A stretch of DNA of 64,000 nucleotides from Oscillospiraceae bacterium (GCA_902774035.1 CACYHA010000004.1:17104-81103), one strand, 5' to 3'. Positions 35,935 through 45,598 are shown, numbered from the stretch's first letter. The notes: a model not told the origin generated them from the letters alone. A program made the numbers and translations.

Positions 35935-36647
35935 TCCTTCGGGTTCCTTTCTCGGTTCAGGCTGACAACCGTATTGTCCTCGTTCAGCGTCACCTTGTTG
36001 GCCTTGACCAGCTCCAGCACGGCAAGGAAGGTCGCCACAAGCTGCGAGCGGGAAGAAGCGCCCTCGAACAGCGCCGTAAAGCGCAGCTTTGACTGTTTGA
36101 GCAGCTTGCGATAGATAAAGACAATGCCGGTGTTGACGGAGACGATCTTCTTTTTCACGATCACGGAAAAGGCTTCCATGGGCACGGGCAGCTTACGGCG
36201 ATCCCTGCCGACGGCGCTGACATAGGCCAGAAGCAGCTCCCCGGCGTCGTGCAGGCGGGAATAGGTATAGTTTACCGGCAGCGGCATAGGGGCACGCTCC
36301 AAATAATCGAAGCCGTTCGCCTGCTTGGAAAGCTTTTCCGCCATCAGCTTGCAGTCGCGGTATTCCAGCAGCTCGCCGGTCAGCTCTTCCTTGAGCTTTT
36401 CCGCTTCCTCATAGACCGGCAGGAGGGACACGGTCTTGATATAGATCAGCCGCGCCGCCATCTCGATGAACTCGCTGGCAATGTCCATATCCGCCTCCTG
36501 CATCTCGCGGACATAGGCGACATACTGTTCCACCAGTTCGAAGATCGGGATGTCGTTGATGTTCAGCTTGTGCTTGGAGATCAGGTGCAGCAGCAGATCC
36601 AGCGGCCCTTCAAAGACCTCCAGCTTGTATTGAATCTTTTCCATCAC
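35931..36647 (-). CDS. scpA: Segregation and condensation protein ScpA
   Basis: This is the kleisin that bridges the SMC heads. The 238-residue product has the N-terminal signature YKLEVFEGPLDLLLHLI and the following KLNINDIPI, plus a C-terminal winged helix. It is translationally coupled to both neighbours by 4-base overlaps. Confidence 0.95.
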   Translation of the reverse strand: MMEKIQYKLEVFEGPLDLLLHLISKHKLNINDIPIFELVEQYVAYVREMQEADMDIASEFIEMAARLIYIKTVSLLPVYEEAEKLKEELTGELLEYRDCKLMAEKLSKQANGFDYLERAPMPLPVNYTYSRLHDAGELLLAYVSAVGRDRRKLPVPMEAFSVIVKKKIVSVNTGIVFIYRKLLKQSKLRFTALFEGASSRSQLVATFLAVLELVKANKVTLNEDNTVVSLNRERNPKE

Positions 36648-37333
36648 GCCACCAGATTTCCGTAGCCGAAGGGCAGCGCCGCCAGCTTCATCACGCCGCG
36701 CATCAGCGCGGAAGAGGCGATGCTCATCGGGGTATCGAGCACGCCGAACAGAATCAGCGCGAAGATTCCCAGGACGATGTAGCGCTCATAGGGCTGGATC
36801 TTGTACAGATACTTGTCGGGAATGAACAGCGCGAGAATCCGCGAACCGTCCAGCGGCGGAACCGGAATCAAGTTGAACACGGCAAGCATCACGTTGATCT
36901 GCGCAACGAAAAAGCAGAACTGCATGAGATACGACGCGAAATTTGAAACGCCGGACGACGCCATGACCGCGTAAATGATCCAGTACAGCACACTGTAAAG
37001 CAGCGCCATCACCAGATTCGACGCGGGGCCGGCGGCAGCCGTCAGCGCCATGCCGCTCTTCGGATTCTTGAAATTGCGGCTGTTGACTGGCACGGGCTTG
37101 GCGTAGCCGAAGCCGACGAGCAGGATCATCAGCGTACCCACAAGATCGAGATGGGCAAGCGGGTTGAGCGTCAGGCGTCCGCCGAGCTTCGCCGTGCGGT
37201 CTCCAAGGGCGTTGGCAACCACAGCATGGGCGAATTCATGGATCGGCAGCACGCAGAACAGCACGAACAAACGCGCGCCAAGCTTGACCACAAGCTCGAT
37301 CGTGAAGCCGTTTCGGAAGAGGTCAAAAATCAT
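36644..37333 (-). CDS. Site-2 protease family membrane metallopeptidase
   Basis: The 229-residue polytopic membrane protein has the intramembrane zinc motif PIHEFAHAVVA near residues 28-38 and the second-ligand motif NLIPVPPLDGSRI. This is the short M50B type. The start at 37333 with AAAGGA was chosen; longer frames lack sites. It overlaps prmC by 11 bases. The substrate is unknown. Confidence 0.9.
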   Translation of the reverse strand: MIFDLFRNGFTIELVVKLGARLFVLFCVLPIHEFAHAVVANALGDRTAKLGGRLTLNPLAHLDLVGTLMILLVGFGYAKPVPVNSRNFKNPKSGMALTAAAGPASNLVMALLYSVLYWIIYAVMASSGVSNFASYLMQFCFFVAQINVMLAVFNLIPVPPLDGSRILALFIPDKYLYKIQPYERYIVLGIFALILFGVLDTPMSIASSALMRGVMKLAALPFGYGNLVA

Positions 37334-38195
37334 AGAAGTTCCTTTCCTGCTTTTCAGCAAAAACAAATCGTTCGGTCTCGGAAAAATCTCTGCAGATCTC
37401 GGTGGTAAAACCCCGCGACGCAAAGAGCGCGGCAACGTCACGCGCCTGGGTCTCGCCGCATTCCACGCCGACAAGGGCGCCTTCTTTCAAAAACGGCAGC
37501 CACGAATTGGCAAGGGCGCGGTAAAAAACCAGGCCGTCTTCGCCGCCGTCCAATGCCATTGCGGGTTCTCTTTGCACCTCGCGCTGCAAAAACGGCAGCT
37601 CCCCGGAAGGGATATAAGGCGGATTGGAGAGGATGACGTCCGGCACGGGGAGCGAGGAAAACGCCGAAAATCCGCGCAGCACGTCGCCCTGAATCAGCGG
37701 CACCGACCGGGCAAGACCCAGCGCGCAGCGGTTTTCGTTGCAGTAGCGCAGCGCGTCGTCGGAGCATTCAAAGAGATAGACGTTTGCGTCCGGGCGTCGC
37801 TTTTTGACGGACAGGCCGATGCAGCCGGAGCCGGCGCAGAGATCAAACACGGTCGGCGCCTTTTTGCCCTTCATGCGCTCCAGCGCGAAAAGCACCAGCT
37901 CTTCGGTCTCCGGGCGCGGGATCAGCACGCCTTTCCCCACGGCGAAGCTGCTGTCAAGAAAATCCCAGCTTCCGCAAAGGTACTGCAAGGGCTCCCCTGC
38001 CAATCTGCGGGAAAGAAGAACCCGAACCTCCGCCATCTGCGCTTCGCTCAAAGGCTCGTCGCAGACAAAGAGATGGTTCGCCGTTTCCCGGCCGAAGGCG
38101 GCCTCCAGAAGCGTTCGCGCCTCAAACCCGCTGTTTTCAACGCCGCCGGTTTCCAGCGCTTCGCGCAGCGAAGCGGCAAAAGCACGGGCGTTCAT
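37323..38195 (-). CDS. prmC: Peptide-chain-release-factor glutamine methyltransferase PrmC
   Basis: PrmC methylates the GGQ glutamine of release factors. The 290-residue product has a helical N-terminal domain, SAM motif FDLCAGSGCIGLSV and the catalytic NPPYIP. The usual partner prfA is not next to it. It overlaps the DUF1385 gene by 4 bases. Confidence 0.95.
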   Translation of the reverse strand: MNARAFAASLREALETGGVENSGFEARTLLEAAFGRETANHLFVCDEPLSEAQMAEVRVLLSRRLAGEPLQYLCGSWDFLDSSFAVGKGVLIPRPETEELVLFALERMKGKKAPTVFDLCAGSGCIGLSVKKRRPDANVYLFECSDDALRYCNENRCALGLARSVPLIQGDVLRGFSAFSSLPVPDVILSNPPYIPSGELPFLQREVQREPAMALDGGEDGLVFYRALANSWLPFLKEGALVGVECGETQARDVAALFASRGFTTEICRDFSETERFVFAEKQERNFYDF

Positions 38196-39181
38196 CGGAT
38201 CGCGTCGTCTTCGGGGTTGTCGGTGATGACTGCGGTGAAGGCCGCGAGCGCGACCTCGATCATATCGTCCTCCGGCTCCTTCGTCGTCAGCCGCTGCATC
38301 CAGAGGCCGGGCGCGGAAAGCACCTTCACAAAGACGTTGTCGTGGCGGCCGGCGTATTTGATGAATTCATAGCCGAAGCCCATCACCAGCGGCAGGATCA
38401 GCAGCTTGATGAGCATCCAGAGCGCCGTGACGTCGCGCAGATGGGGAAACGCCACGGAGATGACCGAGGAGATCAGCACGCTGATGATGATGATCACAAA
38501 CATGAACGACGTTCCGCAGCGCGGATGAAAACGGCTTTGCTTTCTCACGTTTTCCACCGTCAGCGCAAGGCCGTTTTCGTAGCAGAAGATGGTCTTATGT
38601 TCCGCGCCGTGATACATAAATGTGCGGCGAATGTCCTTCATCAGCGAGACGGCGGCGATGTAGGCGACGAAGATCAGCATACGCAGCACGCCTTCGATCA
38701 GCGCGCGGAAGTTCGTCAGCGCATCATTGGCAAGCTTGTTGAAAAGATTGGTGATGATCGTCGGCAGCCAGAAGAACAGCGCGAAAGCCAGCAGAACGCC
38801 GAGGACGGAAGCCACGGCAGCAAGGGTGTTCATGACCTTTTTGCTCAGATGCCGGTTCAGCCAGCGGTCGAATTTCGACATTTCCTCTTCCGGAACATCC
38901 ACATCCTCAAGCCCGCTCTTTTCGGCGGATTCCATCAGGCAGTGATAGCCGAAAATCATGGATTCCACAAAATTCACGCACCCGCGAATGATCGGCCAGC
39001 CGAGCGGCTTGATTTTATCGCGAATATGCTTCGGATTTTTCATTTCGGTGTCGATGCTGCCGTCGGGCAGACGCACGGAGAGGGCGGCGCCCTTCGGCCC
39101 CTGCATCATGATGCCTTCGATCAGCGCCTGACCGCCGACCGAGGTTTTGTGCAGCGGACAGGATTCATTTATGTTTTTCAT
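38192..39181 (-). CDS. DUF1385 family membrane protein (YqhQ-like)
   Basis: The 329-residue protein begins with the family core TSVGGQALIEGIMMQGPKG and has KFDRWLN, several transmembrane helices (about 115-135, 155-180, 225-270) and HPRCGTSFMF. In Clostridia the family is typically next to prmC, as here. No molecular function is established. Confidence 0.9.
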   Translation of the reverse strand: MKNINESCPLHKTSVGGQALIEGIMMQGPKGAALSVRLPDGSIDTEMKNPKHIRDKIKPLGWPIIRGCVNFVESMIFGYHCLMESAEKSGLEDVDVPEEEMSKFDRWLNRHLSKKVMNTLAAVASVLGVLLAFALFFWLPTIITNLFNKLANDALTNFRALIEGVLRMLIFVAYIAAVSLMKDIRRTFMYHGAEHKTIFCYENGLALTVENVRKQSRFHPRCGTSFMFVIIIISVLISSVISVAFPHLRDVTALWMLIKLLILPLVMGFGYEFIKYAGRHDNVFVKVLSAPGLWMQRLTTKEPEDDMIEVALAAFTAVITDNPEDDAIR

Positions 39182-39199
39182 CTGAGAACCTCCTTTGAT

Positions 39200-40717
39200 T
39201 CAGGAATTCAGAAACGCTTCCATCACGGAAAGCTCGAGCGCTTCGCACTCTTTGAGCGCTTCGTAAAGTTGGCCGGCGATCGCTTTGACGCCGCCGGAAA
39301 CGTCGCTTTCGATATTCAGCGGCATGATCGGATCGTGGACGCTCAGGCGCAGCAGGAACCATCCCCTGCATTCGGGCGCATCGAGAAAGACGCGCACGCC
39401 CTCGCGGTTATCGTCGGCAAGGCGCCAGTCCGTTCGCATTTCGGCAAGCTGTTCCACCCGGGCGATCACGGAATTGCCGTAGGCTTTGAATTCCTCCGTT
39501 TGGATCTTCAGGCGAAGCTCCGTTGCCTCGAGCGGATCGCGCAGCGCTGCGATCAGGGAATCCAGCGATTTCCCTTCTCTTCCCATCTGCGCGGTTTTGA
39601 TGATGATCTTTGTGATCAGATAGGCACCGTCGTCAAGATAGTAGTTGTCGCGGAAAGCCGCGTGACCGGAGGTCTCGATCGCCAGCGGACAGTTGACGCC
39701 GGCTTCATTGAGCTCGATCTGTTTGTTGATGACGTTGCGGTAGCCGCGGCGGTAGCGGTAATGTACGCCGCCGAGGGTGCAGTTGATGAAATCGGTCAGA
39801 CCCGTGGAAGTCACGGAATCGGTGACGATCGTGCCGCCAGCGTTCCCTTCCAGCGCAATGACGGACGCAAGCGCTACAAGCCGGTTGCGGTTGATCTCTC
39901 TGCCGGAGCTGTCGACACAGCTTGCACGGTCAACGTCGGTGTCGAAGATCACGCCGATGTCGGCGTTCGCGCGTTTTGCTGCCGCGCTGACAGACGCCAT
40001 GGCCTCCTTGTTTTCCGGGTTCGGCGCGTGGTTCGGAAACATCCCGTCGGGCTCAAGGAACTGGCTGCCGGAAACATCGGCGCCGAGAGGCGCGAGCACC
40101 TGCGAGGCATAAAAGCCGCCCACGCCGTTGCCGGCATCCACAAGGATGTGAAAGCCCTTCAGCGGATGTGCACGGTCTTCGGCGGCGACTTCGTCGCAGA
40201 TCATTTTGCGAAGCCGCGCCGCGTAAACGGTCATATAATCGGCGGTCTCTGTTCCACCTTTTTCGCCCTCCGGCGCGGGGAGAGAAGCTGCGTTTCGGAT
40301 GATCTCGTCGAGGTCGCCGCTGTCCACGCCGCCGCGTTCGGTGAAAAACTTCAGGCCGTTGCGGTCAAAGGGATGATGGGAAGCGGTGATCTGCACGGCC
40401 GCTTTGCAGCCGAAATCAACCGTCGTCATGAACATCGCGGGTGTGGACGCGAGGCCGCAATCCAAGGCGAAAAAGCCGAAATCGCGCAAGGCGACGATCA
40501 CCTGCGTTTTGATGCGTTCGGCGGAGATGCGCGAATCGTGGCCCACGGCGATGCGTGCGCCGGTCTTTGCGCCGGATTCTTTCAGCCAGACGCAAAAGCC
40601 GCCCGTCAGATCATAGACCGCCTTGTCTGTCAGCTCCACCGCGTGTTCCGAGGTTTCCACAGCCACGCCGCGGATATCGGTTCCGCTTTTGAGTTTTTTA
40701 TAGTCTGTAGTCAGCAT
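39200..40717 (-). CDS. Phosphomannomutase/phosphoglucomutase family enzyme
   Basis: The 505-residue alpha-D-phosphohexomutase has the active-site serine Ser113 in TASHHPFDRNGLKF (His replaces the common Asn). It has the metal loop FDTDVDRASC, a sugar-binding segment ETSGHAAF and a phosphate-binding C-terminal domain. It interconverts hexose 1- and 6-phosphates; sugar specificity cannot be told. It overlaps the DUF2461 gene by 20 bases. Confidence 0.9.
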   Translation of the reverse strand: MLTTDYKKLKSGTDIRGVAVETSEHAVELTDKAVYDLTGGFCVWLKESGAKTGARIAVGHDSRISAERIKTQVIVALRDFGFFALDCGLASTPAMFMTTVDFGCKAAVQITASHHPFDRNGLKFFTERGGVDSGDLDEIIRNAASLPAPEGEKGGTETADYMTVYAARLRKMICDEVAAEDRAHPLKGFHILVDAGNGVGGFYASQVLAPLGADVSGSQFLEPDGMFPNHAPNPENKEAMASVSAAAKRANADIGVIFDTDVDRASCVDSSGREINRNRLVALASVIALEGNAGGTIVTDSVTSTGLTDFINCTLGGVHYRYRRGYRNVINKQIELNEAGVNCPLAIETSGHAAFRDNYYLDDGAYLITKIIIKTAQMGREGKSLDSLIAALRDPLEATELRLKIQTEEFKAYGNSVIARVEQLAEMRTDWRLADDNREGVRVFLDAPECRGWFLLRLSVHDPIMPLNIESDVSGGVKAIAGQLYEALKECEALELSVMEAFLNS

Positions 40718-41411
40718 AATTCTGCCCCTTTTCCGCGATGGAAGCTTCCATCACCTTGAGAAGAAATTGATACATCGGACGATAAGCCGCAATGCATGTT
40801 CGCAGTTCCGCGAGGACGCTGCCGTCAAAGAGCGGCTCCATATCGCTGCTGTAACGGATGAAATAGAGACTTTTCGCGTTATAGTACGGTTTGAGATCGG
40901 CTGCGATCTCCCCGGGTTTTTCGCGGGCGTACCGATCGAAATCCTCCACCGCGCCGACGGCGCGGACTTTTTTGAGCGCCGCGCGGAACACGCGCTGGTT
41001 TTCCAGCAGCAGGCGGCGAAACTGCTCCATATACGCTGCGTCCGCATAAAACGCGCCGACGCCGATGGTGTAGCCCCCGGGCATGATCTCGAACCACATG
41101 CAGGGCTGGTAGTGCCATTCCTGCTTATGGCGCATGAACATCATCCAAACATTGTCTCGGTACATGTTCTTTTCCTTAGCGCGGCGGGTATCACGGCGGA
41201 TGCGCGAGACCATCCGGCTCGGGACGAGCATCATCTGGTCGTCGAGCGCAAAGAGCTGATCCTGCAGATCTCCGGCAATGGCCCGCATGGGCTCGATCGC
41301 CTTTTGCCTGATCTGCTCTTTGACGGATTCATAATACGGCTTGCTGTCGTTGAACTTGTTTTCCGCAAGCAGCAAAAAGGTGTCGAGGTCAAAGCCCTGA
41401 AAACGATCCAT
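40698..41411 (-). CDS. DUF2461 family protein
   Basis: The 237-residue product matches the DUF2461/TIGR02453 family. It has RIRRDTRRAKEKNMYRDNVW, FEIMPGGYTIGVGAFYAD and the late LKPYYNAKSLYFIR. The family is widespread and its function is unknown. It is immediately downstream of the PLP-enzyme gene. Confidence 0.85.
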   Translation of the reverse strand: MDRFQGFDLDTFLLLAENKFNDSKPYYESVKEQIRQKAIEPMRAIAGDLQDQLFALDDQMMLVPSRMVSRIRRDTRRAKEKNMYRDNVWMMFMRHKQEWHYQPCMWFEIMPGGYTIGVGAFYADAAYMEQFRRLLLENQRVFRAALKKVRAVGAVEDFDRYAREKPGEIAADLKPYYNAKSLYFIRYSSDMEPLFDGSVLAELRTCIAAYRPMYQFLLKVMEASIAEKGQNYADYRL

Positions 41412-42677
41412 TCACTTCACCTTCTTTTGTTCATCCAGCAACGCCTGCGCTGCAGAAAGCACCGCGAGCTTTGCGGAATGGAAATTCAGCCCGCCCTGCA
41501 TCCAGACCGCATAAGGTTCGCGCAGCGGTCCGTCGGCGGAAAGCTCGATGGAGGAGCCAAGCGTGAACGCGCCGGCCGCCATGATGACCTTGCTGTCATA
41601 GCCGGGCATATCCGACGGCTCCGGCACAACGAAGGAATCGATCGGCGAAGCCTTTTGCAGCCCACGGCAGAAAGCGATCAGGTTTTCCGCTTTCTGCAGC
41701 TTGATCGCCTGAATGATGTCGTGGCGGGTCTCGTATGGCTGCGGCGTGGTTTCGAAGCCGAGGGACGTAAACAGCGAAGAGGCGAAGGCGGCGGTTTTGA
41801 GCGCCTCGCCGACCACATGCGGCGCATGGAACAGCCCCATGAAAAGTTCGCGCGTGTGGCCGAGGGTCGCACCGACCTCGCGGCCGAGTCCTGGCGTGGT
41901 CAGCCGGTTGCAGCACAGCTCCACAAGGGCATGCCGTCCGGCAATATAGCCGCCGGTGGGCGCGATGCCGCCGCCGGGATTTTTGATGAGAGAACCGGCC
42001 ATGAGATCGGCGCCGGCCTCGACGGGTTCTCTGCGCTCGGTGAATTCGCCGTAGCAGTTATCTACCATGACGACGGCGCTGCTGTAAGAATGGGCGAGGT
42101 TTGCAATGATCTCGATGTCCTCCACGGAAAGCGAAGGCCGCAGACTGTAGCCGCGCGAACGCTGGATATAGACCATCTTCGGCTGCTGTTCCCGCACGGC
42201 TTTTTCTATGGCGGCAAAATCCGGGTGACCGTCGGACGCAAGCTCCACCTGCGCGTACTTCACGCCGAAATCATGGAGAGAGCCGGTGTGTCCGCTGTCG
42301 CCGCCGATGCCGATCGCCGGCTGAATGGTGTCATAGGGCAGACCGGTGACGCAAAGCAAAGTGTCGCCCGGACGCAGCACGCCGAAAAGCGCAACCGTCA
42401 GCGTATGGGTACCGCAGGTAAAATTGTGGCGCACCACGGCGTCTTCGGCGCCGACAGCGTCGGCAAAGACGCGGTCGATCACTTCCCTGCCGCGGTCACC
42501 GTAGCCGTAGCCGGTGGAGGGGGCGAACATTGCCTCGCTCACGCCGTTTTTGACGAAGGCTTTCAGCATTTTCTGCTGATTGTATTCGGTGATCTCGTCG
42601 ATCGTTTCAAAATCATGGGCGCACTGCTTGAGCGCGAGTGCGGAATATTTCAAAAGCTGATGGCTGAAATCAAACAT
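41412..42677 (-). CDS. PLP-dependent methionine gamma-lyase-related protein (aluminium-resistance family)
   Basis: This 421-residue fold-type I PLP enzyme (PF06838) has the PLP-lysine region MAGSLIKNPGGGIAPTGGYI and VMVDNCYGEFTE. FTCGTHTLTVALFG near the N-terminus is also typical. Homologues are annotated as aluminium resistance or C-S lyase-like proteins. The reaction here is unproven. The start at 42677 follows AAAGGA. It could belong to sulfur amino-acid metabolism. Confidence 0.88.
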   Translation of the reverse strand: MFDFSHQLLKYSALALKQCAHDFETIDEITEYNQQKMLKAFVKNGVSEAMFAPSTGYGYGDRGREVIDRVFADAVGAEDAVVRHNFTCGTHTLTVALFGVLRPGDTLLCVTGLPYDTIQPAIGIGGDSGHTGSLHDFGVKYAQVELASDGHPDFAAIEKAVREQQPKMVYIQRSRGYSLRPSLSVEDIEIIANLAHSYSSAVVMVDNCYGEFTERREPVEAGADLMAGSLIKNPGGGIAPTGGYIAGRHALVELCCNRLTTPGLGREVGATLGHTRELFMGLFHAPHVVGEALKTAAFASSLFTSLGFETTPQPYETRHDIIQAIKLQKAENLIAFCRGLQKASPIDSFVVPEPSDMPGYDSKVIMAAGAFTLGSSIELSADGPLREPYAVWMQGGLNFHSAKLAVLSAAQALLDEQKKVK

Positions 42678-43440
42678 AAGCTGTCCTTTCGATGATTGCC
42701 AGTTCCCGATAAGGCGCAAATCCGATGCGGGCGTAAAACTGAGCTGCGCTGTCGTTCAACGCGATCACGTAGGCGGTTTTGCCTTCCGCTTGCAGCGCGT
42801 TCGCAAGTGAGAGCACAACGCGTCTGCCGAAGCCTTTGCCGCGAAAGCGCGGATCGACCGCGACGCCGGAAAGCACGGCGGCTTGGTCAGTCTCGGCCGC
42901 CGTCAGGGCGCAGGCGCAAAGCGCGCCCTGCTCTGTCAGCGCAGCCGCTCGGGCCGCGCCGCGGTTTTTGCGAAAGGTATAATCGGAAAGAAACGAGAGA
43001 TACGCTTCGCGAGCGGCGGAAAACGATCCGGGGATCTCCCTGGAGATGAGCGCATAGACCGCTTTCATATCGTCCGGCTCCGGCGCCGGGCGCACCGCTT
43101 CGCCGCCGGTGAAAACAAAGGCCTGCTTTTTGACATAATTCTCTAAGCCGCAGCGTTCCGCGGTCTTTGCCGCAGTCATCATGGAGGAGAAGGATTGCAT
43201 CCGCAAAAAAGCGGAAAGCTCTTCATGGTCGGCAGACGGCGCAGCCAACAGCACGGCGGCGCTGTCCAGCGTTCCGAGGACGGCGCAGATCTCGCCGTCC
43301 GCTTCGCCGAGCCAGAACCGAACGAAGTCAAAACCGAAGCCATAGCAGCGCAGACGCGAGCCGAGATAAGTCCCGAGCAGGCTGCCTTTGCAGAAGCGTT
43401 CCAGCTTTTCGCGGTCCGCCCCTGTCGCGAGGGTCAGCAT
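42670..43440 (-). CDS. GNAT family N-acetyltransferase
   Basis: The 256-residue product has an N-terminal extension (about 1-125) and a C-terminal GNAT domain. The acetyl-CoA loop is VAVDPRFRGKGFGRRVVLSL (Q/R-x-x-G-x-G/A type), followed by ALNDSAAQFYARIGFAPYRE. The substrate is unknown. It overlaps both neighbouring genes by 7-8 bases. Confidence 0.88.
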   Translation of the reverse strand: MLTLATGADREKLERFCKGSLLGTYLGSRLRCYGFGFDFVRFWLGEADGEICAVLGTLDSAAVLLAAPSADHEELSAFLRMQSFSSMMTAAKTAERCGLENYVKKQAFVFTGGEAVRPAPEPDDMKAVYALISREIPGSFSAAREAYLSFLSDYTFRKNRGAARAAALTEQGALCACALTAAETDQAAVLSGVAVDPRFRGKGFGRRVVLSLANALQAEGKTAYVIALNDSAAQFYARIGFAPYRELAIIERTAYV

Positions 43441-44453
43441 ACGGCCCAGCGATCCAGAAGCGCTTCGGCCAGCGCACGGCAGGCCGCCATGTCGCGCTTG
43501 TCAGCCACGCTCGTTGCGCTGTGAATATAGCGGCAGGGCAAGGAAACCGTCAGCGTTTTGACGCCGCCGTTGGCCTTGTGAATCGCCCCGGCGTCATTGC
43601 CGCCCGCAACGGTCGTTTTCGTCTGAACGGGGATGTTCTTTTCCCGGGCAAGGTCGAACGCGTCCTTGAAAAGCGCGCGGTCATAGACGGTGGAGCGGTC
43701 CATGAAGGAGACCACCGCGCCGCTGCCCTGCAGACAGACCTTTTCGGCATCCGGAACACCTGCGACGTCCGCCGCCGTGGTCGCCTCCAGCACAAGGGCG
43801 TAATCGGGTTCCACGGTAAACGCGGCGGCAGAAGCGCCGCGCAGGCCGACCTCCTCCTGCACAAGAAACGCGAAGGTCGCATCGTATGCCACGCCGTGTT
43901 CGATCATGTCGAGCAGAACAGCGCAGCCGAAACGGTCGTCGATGGCCTTGGCCTTGAGCTTATGCTCGCCGAACTCTTTGCAATCGGAAACAAAATACGC
44001 AGCGTCACCGACGCAGACGTGCCGCATTGCGTCCTCTTTGTCTGCAGCGCCGATGTCGATCAGGCACTTGGAAAGAGCGGGCACGGTCTTTTCCTCGTCG
44101 CCTTCAGTGAGGTGAATGGCCTTGATGCCGACCACGCCGGGAATGCGTGCTTCGCCGACAGTGACAGGACGCCCGACTACGACCCTCGGGTCGATCCCGC
44201 CGACGGCATCGAACCGCAAAAAGCCCTCGTCGGTGATCCCGGTGATGATGAATCCGACCTCGTCCATGTGGGCTGAGAGCATGACTTTGTTTTTCGCGCG
44301 GCTTTTGCCCTTCACAAAGGCAAGTACATTGCCCAGCGGATCGACCGTTACCTCGGCCTTTCCGGCGAGACGGCCGAGAATATATTCGCGCACGGCTTCC
44401 TCTCTGCCGGAGGTGCCGTTCAAAAGGCAAAGCGTTTTCAGAGTGTTCAGCAT
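43434..44453 (-). CDS. M42 family aminopeptidase (copy 1)
   Basis: The 339-residue cytoplasmic dinuclear-metal peptidase of the PepA/TET type has ligands and catalytic residues AHMDEVG (His62), AIDDRFG, VQEEVGLRG and CRYIHS. These enzymes form dodecameric shells that trim peptides; some act as cellulases or endoglucanase-like proteins. It overlaps copy 2 by 7 bases. Confidence 0.93.
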   Translation of the reverse strand: MLNTLKTLCLLNGTSGREEAVREYILGRLAGKAEVTVDPLGNVLAFVKGKSRAKNKVMLSAHMDEVGFIITGITDEGFLRFDAVGGIDPRVVVGRPVTVGEARIPGVVGIKAIHLTEGDEEKTVPALSKCLIDIGAADKEDAMRHVCVGDAAYFVSDCKEFGEHKLKAKAIDDRFGCAVLLDMIEHGVAYDATFAFLVQEEVGLRGASAAAFTVEPDYALVLEATTAADVAGVPDAEKVCLQGSGAVVSFMDRSTVYDRALFKDAFDLAREKNIPVQTKTTVAGGNDAGAIHKANGGVKTLTVSLPCRYIHSATSVADKRDMAACRALAEALLDRWAVC

Positions 44454-45472
44454 GAGAGCTCCGCCTCCTTTTTGAGAATATAGGCCGCGATGAGCTTCGC
44501 AGTGTTTTCGACGTCCGCGGTGTCGATCACTTCGGCCGCCGTATGCATGGAGCGCAGCGGGATCGAGAGCAGCGCGGTCTTCACGCCACCGCGGGAGATG
44601 TTGATATGGTCGGCGTTGGTGCCGGTGCGGCCGGGCATCACGTCGTGCTGATAGGGAATGTCGTTTTCCTTTGCAAGGGCGACAAGCTCCTGCGTCAACG
44701 CCCGGTCAAGCGTCGGCGAAATGCCGATGGACGGGCCGCCGCCGAGGTCGATGGTATCGTTTTTGTCGCAGTAGGGATCGCTGCCGAAGCCCACGTCAAC
44801 GGCGATGGCGGCGTCGGGCGAAGAGACGAACGCGCAGGTTTTGGCGCCGCTCCCGCCGCTCTCTTCCTGCGAGGAAAGCAGCAGCCGCACGCGGCAGTGC
44901 CGCAGGTTGTCCCTGACCTGTTCGGCCGCAAGCAAGATCGCCGCAACGCCGGCGCGGTCGTCAAAGGCGGCGGAAACGATGCGTGTGCCGCGCAGCGACG
45001 CCTGATTCGCCGGGAGCAGAACCCGGTCGCCGATCTCCACAAGGGCTTCGGCCTCGGTTTTGGAAAGGCCGACATCCACGGCGAGGCTCTTGAACGAGAC
45101 CTCGCGCTTTTTGCCCGCATCCTTCTGCAGATGCGGCGGCGTGGAGCAGATCACGCCCGGAAGCGCCCGTTTGCCCAGCACGGTCACTTCGGATCCGACC
45201 AGCACGCGGGGATCCGTTCCGCCGACCTTGTCGATCAGCAGAAAGCCGTCCTTGTCGATCCCGCGCACCAGAAGCCCCACGCGGTCGATGTGCGCGTCGA
45301 GCAGAATTTCGAATGCGCCGCTGCCGAGGCAGCAGGTCAGGCTGTGCAGCGCCGTTTCTTCAAACGAAGCGAAAGCACCGAGCATCGTTTTCGTTTCCGC
45401 AATGAACGCCGATTCGTCACCGGAGGTTCCGTTTGCTTTTGCGAGGGCAAAGCAAAGCTCGGCAGTCGTCAT
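44447..45472 (-). CDS. M42 family aminopeptidase (copy 2)
   Basis: This 341-residue paralogue of the next gene has DAHIDRVG, AFDDRAG, SSQEESGGSGAKT, VDVGFGSDP and LRSMHTAAE, so all metal and catalytic residues are kept. The two copies are clearly diverged, which suggests mixed or specialised peptide-trimming shells. It leads the leftward block behind a strong promoter and a GAGGAG site. Confidence 0.93.
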   Translation of the reverse strand: MTTAELCFALAKANGTSGDESAFIAETKTMLGAFASFEETALHSLTCCLGSGAFEILLDAHIDRVGLLVRGIDKDGFLLIDKVGGTDPRVLVGSEVTVLGKRALPGVICSTPPHLQKDAGKKREVSFKSLAVDVGLSKTEAEALVEIGDRVLLPANQASLRGTRIVSAAFDDRAGVAAILLAAEQVRDNLRHCRVRLLLSSQEESGGSGAKTCAFVSSPDAAIAVDVGFGSDPYCDKNDTIDLGGGPSIGISPTLDRALTQELVALAKENDIPYQHDVMPGRTGTNADHINISRGGVKTALLSIPLRSMHTAAEVIDTADVENTAKLIAAYILKKEAELSC

Positions 45473-45514
45473 TTTTATCGTCTCCTCTGATATTTAGAAA
45501 AATATATTCATTAT

Positions 45515-45543
45515 ATTATATCGCATTCGGCAGGAAAAATCAA
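45515..45543 (-). promoter_or_regulatory. Promoter of the M42-led leftward operon
   Basis: Reading leftward, TTGATT (45543-45538), 17 bases, TATAAT (45520-45515), about 40 bases before the start codon. Confidence 0.75.
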
Positions 45544-45550
45544 GGCGTTT

Positions 45551-45598
45551 GAAGCTGAAATGTTTTTGAAAAATGAAGCTGAAATGTTTTTGAAAAAT
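45551..45598. repeat. 24-bp tandem duplication
   Basis: The 24-base unit starting GAAGCTGAAATGTTTTTG occurs twice without a gap (45551-45574 and 45575-45598), between the two divergent promoters. Confidence 0.9.

Noticed and set aside
38342-40759. Very long plus-strand open frame (805 codons)
   Set aside because: It lies antisense to the DUF1385 and phosphomutase genes, both with clear family motifs, and its composition (His, Arg, Gln-rich) is that of a shadow frame in GC-rich coding DNA.
45551-45598. Possible CRISPR repeats
   Set aside because: Only two units without spacers between them; a simple tandem duplication.
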